From assembly GCF_027922045.1 (NCBI RefSeq), contig NZ_BSEX01000001.1, positions 303,024-332,855 of the forward strand: DNA of 29,832 nt, in the 5' to 3' direction. This document shows positions 25,314-29,832 of the stretch, in pieces. Every line of letters starts with the position of its first letter. The first letter of the stretch is position 1. A program made the translations under genes and the position numbers. The notes under the pieces were generated by a model. That model was not told the DNA's origin and did no database searches. It saw nothing but the letters and a program-made list of their open reading frames with translations. This DNA is from Microbacterium terregens. GTDB taxonomy: Bacteria > Pseudomonadota > Alphaproteobacteria > Sphingomonadales > Sphingomonadaceae.

Positions 25314-25687
25314 AGCGTTGGGCAGGACTGGCAGTGCTGGGCATGGGGCTGGGCGGCTGCGCGACGGGGCCCAGCGTTGGCCCCGGCAACCTCCCCCCGC
25401 CCCCGCCGAGCGCCAGCTACAGCGCCGTGGGACTGGAGCGAATCCTGGGCCAGCCGGCCAATGCGCTCACAAAGTTGTTCGGAAAGCCCGATGCCGAACT
25501 GACGGAGGGGGCCGGCCGCAAGATGCAGTTCGGCTCCGACATCTGCGTGCTCGACGCCTATCTCTACGCGCCCAAGGGCGGCGGCACGCCGGTCGTCACC
25601 TATGTCGACGCCCGCCAGCGCAACGGCGCCCCGATCGACCGAGCCAGCTGCGTCGCAGCCCTCGTCCGCCGCGAAGGCGGGCGGTAG
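25310..25687 (+). CDS. Small uncharacterised lipoprotein
   Basis: The product has 125 residues. The signal peptide ends in the lipobox LGGC with lipidated C17, followed by a Pro-rich linker (GPGNLPPPPPSASYS). A compact domain from about residue 40 includes VGLERILGQPANALTKLFGKPDAE, QFGSDICVLDAYLY and a late SC, giving two cysteines (C78, C114) that could pair. The domain has the look of a small SmpA/OmlA-like fold (helix with GQP, then KLFGKPD) but I would not assign it. It overlaps the EI24-like gene by four bases, implying coupled translation and possibly a shared envelope role. Confidence 0.8.
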   Translation: MKRWAGLAVLGMGLGGCATGPSVGPGNLPPPPPSASYSAVGLERILGQPANALTKLFGKPDAELTEGAGRKMQFGSDICVLDAYLYAPKGGGTPVVTYVDARQRNGAPIDRASCVAALVRREGGR

Positions 25688-25747
25688 GCGTCCGCCATAA
25701 CGCCCACCTCGTATCCCCGCGCACGCGAGACCTCTGCGAACCCTTAA

Positions 25748-25840
25748 CAGTGCTCCTGCGAAGGCAGGAGCCCAGGGTTCCAAGCACCGCAAGCCGTTGA
25801 CCTGCTTGGCCCTGGATTTCTGCCTGCGCAGGAATACGGG
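25748..25840 (-). repeat. Palindromic intergenic repeat, copy C (inverted)
   Basis: Read on the minus strand it starts CCCGTATTCCTGCGCAGG, passes through GGGCCAAGCAGGTCAACGGC and ACCCTGGGCTCCTGCC, and ends CAGGAGCACTG. It aligns over its full length with the copy at 19985-20076. A further partial unit (GTATCCCCGCGCACGCGAGA) lies at about 25712-25731. It separates the lipoprotein gene from the convergent queG. Confidence 0.82.
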
Positions 25841-25862
25841 TGTGACAAGGACAGACCGTCGC

Positions 25863-26984
25863 TCAGTCCGCGCCCCACTCCGCCCGGACATCCGCGTCCG
25901 CTTCCCCGGCCAGCCGCGCACCACGCTCGCCGGCAAAGCGCTCCGGATCCAGTCGCCCCAGCGCCCAAACCGCAGCCCCCCGCACCACCGGCGCCGGATC
26001 GTCCAGCAGCCGCGCGACCGGCGCCGCCAAGGCCGGATCGCCGCTGTTCCCCGCCGCCACCAGCACGTTGCGCACCATCCGGTCGCGTCCGATCCGCTTG
26101 ATCGGCGATCCCGCGAACACCTGCCGGAAGCTTGGGTCGTCCAGTGCCATCAACTCGGCAAGCCGCGGCGCCGCCAGTTCGGCGCGGGGCACGAACGCCT
26201 TATTGGCCGCTGCCGTCGCCGCGAACTTGTTCCACGGGCACACCGCCAGGCAATCGTCGCAGCCATAGATGCGGTTGCCGATGCCGGGCCTCAGCGCCGC
26301 CGGAATCGGCCCGGCATGCTCGATCGTCAGGTAGCTCACGCACCGCCGTGCATCGAGCTGGTAGGGCGCGGGAAAGGCGTCGGTCGGGCACGCCCGCTGG
26401 CACGCGTCGCACGATCCGCAGCTTCCCCCCGGACGTGCGTCGGGTGCCAGCTCGAGCGTGGTATAGATCGCCCCCAGGAACAGCCAGCTGCCGTACTCCC
26501 GGCTCAAGAGGTTGGTGTGCTTGCCCTGCCAGCCGAGCCCCGCCGCCTCGGCGAGCGGCTTCTCCATCACCGGCGCGGTATCGACGAACACCTTGAGGTC
26601 GCATCCCGCTTCGTTCGCGAGCCAGCGGCCGAGCGCCTTCAGCGCCTTCTTCACCACGTCGTGGTAGTCGGCGCCCTGCGCATAGACCGAGATGCGCCCG
26701 CGGTCCCCCACCCCGGCGAGCGCCAGCGGGTCCCGCGCCGGCGCATAGCTCATGCCGAGCGCGATCACCGATCGCACCTCCGGCCACAATCCCTGGGGCG
26801 AGCCGCGGTGGTGGGCGCGCTCCTCCATCCAGATCATGCTGCCGTGCCGGCCCGCCTCCAGCCACTCCCGCAGCCGGGCGGCCGTCTGCGGCGCGGCATC
26901 CGCGCGCGCAAAGCCGCAGGCCGCAAAGCCGAGCTCCGCCGCCTTCTCTTGGATGCGCGATTCCAGGGACTTGTGCTGGTCCAC
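25863..26984 (-). CDS. queG: Epoxyqueuosine reductase
   Basis: QueG reduces epoxyqueuosine to queuosine in the wobble position of tRNAs with GUN anticodons, using cobalamin and two [4Fe-4S] clusters. The 373-residue product has the ferredoxin-type cysteines C189-GS-C192-DA-C195-QRA-C199-P and C242-DD-C245-LAV-C249-P, plus C215. The catalytic acid D135 lies in [15 protein letters not shown], and the cobalamin region includes [17 protein letters not shown]. The C-terminal HEAT-like helices (about 300-370, with [14 protein letters not shown] and [12 protein letters not shown]) bind tRNA. It stands alone, convergent with the small lipoprotein gene and divergent from the ABC transporter genes. Confidence 0.96.
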   Translation of the reverse strand: MDQHKSLESRIQEKAAELGFAACGFARADAAPQTAARLREWLEAGRHGSMIWMEERAHHRGSPQGLWPEVRSVIALGMSYAPARDPLALAGVGDRGRISVYAQGADYHDVVKKALKALGRWLANEAGCDLKVFVDTAPVMEKPLAEAAGLGWQGKHTNLLSREYGSWLFLGAIYTTLELAPDARPGGSCGSCDACQRACPTDAFPAPYQLDARRCVSYLTIEHAGPIPAALRPGIGNRIYGCDDCLAVCPWNKFAATAAANKAFVPRAELAAPRLAELMALDDPSFRQVFAGSPIKRIGRDRMVRNVLVAAGNSGDPALAAPVARLLDDPAPVVRGAAVWALGRLDPERFAGERGARLAGEADADVRAEWGAD

Positions 26985-27104
26985 GCCGCCCCGCTACCAC
27001 GATGACGCGGCGCGCAGCACCCCTTGCGTGCGCCACGCGTTACGTCAGTGTGCAACAAGGGCAGCGCGTGGGGGGATGACCTCGCCCGGCCGTACGGAGG
27101 TTGG

Positions 27105-28046
27105 ATGGAGTCGAACGCTGCTGCCACGGGCCTGGCGCTGACTGCGAGTGGATTGGTCAAGCGCTTCGGCGGACGCCGCGTCGTCGACGGCATCGATCTT
27201 CAGGTCCCGACCGGCGCCGTCTACGGCGTGCTCGGCCCCAATGGTGCTGGCAAGACGACGACGCTGCGCATGCTGCTCGGCATCATCGAGCCCGATGCCG
27301 GCCAACGTTGCCTGCTTGGGCACGACGCGCCGCGCGATGCCTCCGACCGCGTCGGCTATCTGCCCGAGGAGCGCGGGCTCTACCCGGGCATGAAGGCGCG
27401 CGAGGCGATCGCCTTCATGGGGGCGTTGCGCGGGCTCGACTGGGCGACGGGTCGCAAGCGTGCGGCCGTGATGATGGAGCGCGCGGGCCTGGGCGACTCG
27501 GTCGACAGCAAGATCCGCAAGCTGTCCAAGGGCATGGCCCAGTTCGTGCAGCTGCTCGGCTCCGTCGTGCACGAGCCCGAGTTCCTGGTCCTCGACGAGC
27601 CCTTTTCCGGCCTCGACCCGGTCAACCAGGAGCGGCTCGAAGGGCTGGTCATGGCCGAGCGAGACCGCGGCGCCACCATTCTCTTCTCCACCCACGTAAT
27701 GGCGCATGCCGAGCGGCTGTGCGACCGCCTGGCGATCATCGCCGGCGGCAAGCGCCGGTTCGAAGGCACCGTGGCGGAGGCGCGCGGCACCCTACCGATG
27801 CGCGCCCATTATGTGCCCCACCACCCGGGCGACGGCATCGCCGCGCTGCTGCCGCCGGACGCGCGGCGCGATCGCCAGGGCGACGGCTGGACCTTCTCGG
27901 TCCCCGACGAGGGCGTGGAGCAGACGCTCAGCCGCCTCATCGCCGGCGGCTTCGGCATCGCCGGCCTCTCGATCGAACGCCCGGGGCTCCACGACGCGTT
28001 CGTGCGCATCGTCGGCAAGGCTGCGGCCGAAGGAACTCCCGCATGA
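27105..28046 (+). CDS. ABC transporter ATP-binding protein (NatA-like)
   Basis: This is the ATPase of an ABC-2 type exporter. The 313-residue product has Walker A GPNGAGKT at 44-51 and a Q-loop position replaced by the YLPEERGLYPGM block typical of the NatA/Na+ efflux branch. The signature is LSKGM at 140-144 instead of LSGGQ, Walker B is LVLDE at 161-165, and the switch histidine is H197 in STHVM. A C-terminal extension of about 90 residues (DUF4162-like) is usual in this branch. The ATG at 27105 is preceded by ACGGAGG, and the longer frame to 27024 is not needed. Its stop overlaps the permease start. The substrate is unknown; sodium or a drug are family precedents. Confidence 0.93.
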   Translation: MESNAAATGLALTASGLVKRFGGRRVVDGIDLQVPTGAVYGVLGPNGAGKTTTLRMLLGIIEPDAGQRCLLGHDAPRDASDRVGYLPEERGLYPGMKAREAIAFMGALRGLDWATGRKRAAVMMERAGLGDSVDSKIRKLSKGMAQFVQLLGSVVHEPEFLVLDEPFSGLDPVNQERLEGLVMAERDRGATILFSTHVMAHAERLCDRLAIIAGGKRRFEGTVAEARGTLPMRAHYVPHHPGDGIAALLPPDARRDRQGDGWTFSVPDEGVEQTLSRLIAGGFGIAGLSIERPGLHDAFVRIVGKAAAEGTPA

Positions 28047-29272
28047 GCAATCTTGGCCGCATGCTGCGCCAGACGCTGACGGTCGCCCGCCGCGACTTTA
28101 TTGCGACCGTGCTGACCCCCACCTTCCTGATCTTCCTGCTCGCCCCCATGCTGTTCGCCAGCTTCGGCGCGCTCGGCAGCCTCGGCGCACGCGCAGTCGG
28201 CGAGAGCGGCGAGGATCGCGAGCGGCTCTATGCCATCGCCGCCCCGGCCGACGGCGTCCGCTTCCTGGCGGCCGATCGCCTCGCCCGCGGCTTTCTCTCG
28301 CAGGAGACGCTGCCGCCCGCGCTGGAGGTGGTGACCCCCGACCTCGACCCCGCGGCGCAGGCGCGCAAGCTCCTCGCCCAGCAGGATCGTGACGTGCCGG
28401 CGGTGCTCTATGGCCCGCCGGAGCAACCGCACATCGTCCATGGCAATGCCGTTTCGCGCGGCTCCAAATATCTCGCCATGCTGTCCGAACAGGTCGCGCG
28501 CGACGGCCGCGCCGGCCTCACCGGCCCGATCAGCCAGCCGCGCTTCGAGCAGGTGGCGCGCGAGACCAGCACGATCGGCGGCAAGAACACCGCGGCCGGC
28601 TTTGCCGTGATCGCGCTGTTCGCCGTCACGCTGATCCTCGCCAGCCAGGCGGTCGGCACCATGGCGGAGGAACGCTCCAACAAGGTGATCGAGGTGCTCG
28701 CCGCCGCCGTGCCGCTGGAGGCGGTGTTCCTCGGCAAGCTGATCGGCATGTTCGGCGTCGCGGTGTTGTTCGTGCTGTTCTGGGGTACGCTGATCGGCAA
28801 CGTCGGCGCCCTCCTGCCGAGCAGCGAGGCGGCAACGCTTGCGGGCCTCGCGCCGGCGGTCGGGCTGCCGACGTTCGCGCTGCTGTTCGCCGCCTATTTT
28901 GCCGCGGCCTATCTGCTGCTCGGCGCGGTGTTCCTCGGCATCGGTGCCCAGGCATCCACCCCGCGCGAGATCCAGATGCTCTCGCTGCCGCTGACCCTGT
29001 TCCAGATGGGCATGTTTGCGCTGTCCCTCACCGCCGCGGGCAAGCCGCACAGCTGGGTCGCCACCTTTGCGGAGGTGTTTCCCTTCAGCTCGCCCTTCGC
29101 CATGGCCGCACGCGCCGCAAACCGGCCGGAGATCTGGCCGCACCTGCTGGCGATCGGCTGGCAGGTCCTCTGGGTGGCGCTGACGATCACGATCGGCGCA
29201 CGGCTGTTCCGCCGCGGTGTGCTGCAATCGGCAGGCCCCAAGTTCCGCTGGGCCGCGCTGCTCGGCCGCTAA
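28043..29272 (+). CDS. ABC-2 type permease (NatB-like)
   Basis: This is the membrane partner of the ATP-binding protein encoded just upstream. The 409-residue product has one N-terminal membrane segment (about 20-45, VLTPTFLIFLLAPMLFASFGAL). A soluble periplasmic-side domain of about 130 residues follows, then five or six membrane segments from about 183 to 390. The block TMAEERSNKVIEVLAAAVPLEAVFLGKLIG is characteristic of NatB/ABC-2 permeases. Its ATG overlaps the stop of the ATPase gene by four bases, so the two are co-translated. No regulator or accessory gene is adjacent that would name the substrate. Confidence 0.92.
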   Translation: MSNLGRMLRQTLTVARRDFIATVLTPTFLIFLLAPMLFASFGALGSLGARAVGESGEDRERLYAIAAPADGVRFLAADRLARGFLSQETLPPALEVVTPDLDPAAQARKLLAQQDRDVPAVLYGPPEQPHIVHGNAVSRGSKYLAMLSEQVARDGRAGLTGPISQPRFEQVARETSTIGGKNTAAGFAVIALFAVTLILASQAVGTMAEERSNKVIEVLAAAVPLEAVFLGKLIGMFGVAVLFVLFWGTLIGNVGALLPSSEAATLAGLAPAVGLPTFALLFAAYFAAAYLLLGAVFLGIGAQASTPREIQMLSLPLTLFQMGMFALSLTAAGKPHSWVATFAEVFPFSSPFAMAARAANRPEIWPHLLAIGWQVLWVALTITIGARLFRRGVLQSAGPKFRWAALLGR

Positions 29273-29278
29273 GTAGTT

Positions 29279-29310
29279 GGGGCGGCTGGAAACCGCACGG
29301 CCGCCGCCCC
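29279..29310 (+). terminator. Hairpin after the ABC exporter genes
   Basis: GGGGCGGC (29279-29286) pairs with GCCGCCCC (29303-29310) around a 16-base loop just past the permease stop. Only a poor T-containing stretch follows (ATCTTCCC), so termination would be weak. Confidence 0.4.
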
Positions 29311-29323
29311 ATCTTCCCGGCTG

Positions 29324-29818
29324 ATGACACAGCCTCCTCTCGATCGCCGCGGCCTGCTGGGTCTGCTCGGCCTCGGCGGCACCGCGCTTGCGGTCGGCCT
29401 TCCCGCCTCGCCGGGGAACGCGGCCCCCGCGCCGTTCAAGCTCAGCGACGCGCAGTGGCGGGCCCGCCTCACGCCCGCGCAATATCATGTGCTGCGCGAG
29501 GAAGGAACGGAGCGCGCCTATACGAGCCCGCTCAACAAGGAGAAGCGCGCGGGCGTCTTCGCCTGCGCCGGTTGCGGTCAGCCGCTCTTCACCTCCGCCA
29601 CCAAGTTCGAGAGCGGCACCGGCTGGCCCAGCTTCTGGGCGCCGCTACGGGGCGCGGTCATGACGCGGTCGGACCGCTCGCTGTGGATGGCGCGCACCGA
29701 GGTGCGCTGCGCGCGGTGCGCCGGCCATCTCGGCCATGTCTTCGATGATGGTCCCAAGCCGACGGGCAAGCGCTACTGCATGAACGGCGTCGCGATGGTG
29801 TTCCGCCCGAAGGCGTAG
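29324..29818 (+). CDS. msrB: Exported peptide-methionine (R)-S-oxide reductase
   Basis: MsrB reduces methionine-R-sulfoxide in damaged proteins. The 164-residue product has the catalytic C152 in RYCMNGVAMVF, zinc-binding pairs C81-AG-C84 and C129-AR-C132, and the blocks FESGTGWPSFW and HLGHVFDDGP. Unlike ordinary cytoplasmic MsrB it carries an N-terminal signal: R8-R9 in DRRGLLGLLGLGG, then a hydrophobic stretch to about residue 33. This is the shape of a twin-arginine signal, so it probably acts on envelope proteins. The usual resolving cysteine is not evident near the middle, so recycling may differ. It starts 51 bases after the ABC permease stop. Confidence 0.93.
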   Translation: MTQPPLDRRGLLGLLGLGGTALAVGLPASPGNAAPAPFKLSDAQWRARLTPAQYHVLREEGTERAYTSPLNKEKRAGVFACAGCGQPLFTSATKFESGTGWPSFWAPLRGAVMTRSDRSLWMARTEVRCARCAGHLGHVFDDGPKPTGKRYCMNGVAMVFRPKA

Positions 29819-29832
29819 TGCCGTCGGCCTGG

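Noticed and set aside
27809..29488. 559-codon minus-strand frame opposite the ABC permease
   Set aside because: The permease on the plus strand has full family motifs. The minus frame is compositionally biased (Arg/Gly/Glu/His) and has no recognisable domain.

Overview
This is a G+C-rich chromosomal segment from an alphaproteobacterium, most likely a sphingomonad (Sphingomonas or a close relative). The evidence is the alphaproteobacterial type of SspB, an ATP12-type F1-ATPase chaperone gene, a DUF2585 gene, the his gene order hisB-H-A-F-E ending next to a HIT protein, and short palindromic intergenic repeats. I can place about 40 genes, nearly all on standard families. There is no tRNA, rRNA, CRISPR array, transposase or phage gene.

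Layout. 1-2222 (minus): peroxide defence pair ahpC-ahpF, with a terminator-like hairpin between the two genes. 2361-4212 (minus): a Crp/Fnr-type regulator and a membrane-anchored DUF4336 protein. 4298-7545: a carbohydrate locus in which a GntR/FadR-type regulator (minus) diverges from a secreted aldose 1-epimerase and a secreted GH-A clan glycoside hydrolase (plus). A perfect palindrome sits in the divergent gap and a strong terminator follows the hydrolase gene. 7675-8376: an orphan lipoprotein. 8437-11486: a tightly overlapped operon crcB, RluA-type pseudouridine synthase, HAD phosphatase, 71-residue membrane protein, ATP12 chaperone. 11591-13637 (minus): a KgtP-like dicarboxylate transporter and guanylate kinase. 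13676-14689: a DUF2585 membrane protein (plus) facing two small glycine-rich proteins (minus). 14921-16858 (minus): fumC and sspB.

16939-21109 (plus): histidine biosynthesis hisB, a YciI-like gene, hisH, hisA and hisF are chained by overlaps. A 468-base break follows, holding a repeat element and a 59-codon ORF, and then come hisE and a HIT hydrolase. 21215-22768: an APC-family amino-acid permease with a strong terminator. 22819-23527: a stretch of clearly lower G+C with one orphan membrane ORF, the only part of the window that looks acquired. 23528-24526 (minus): an adenosine-kinase-like PfkB kinase with a TTG start. 24630-25687 (plus): an EI24/CysZ-like membrane protein and a small lipoprotein. 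25863-26984 (minus): queG. 27105-29272 (plus): a NatAB-like ABC exporter pair. 29324-29818: an exported, probably Tat-dependent MsrB.

Most of the window is housekeeping. The less explained parts are a family of about 90-base double-hairpin repeats (three copies), a 50-base-arm inverted repeat before fumC, the low-G+C island, a YciI-like gene built into the his operon, and several small conserved-looking but unrecognised membrane proteins and lipoproteins. I found no convincing new multi-gene system.
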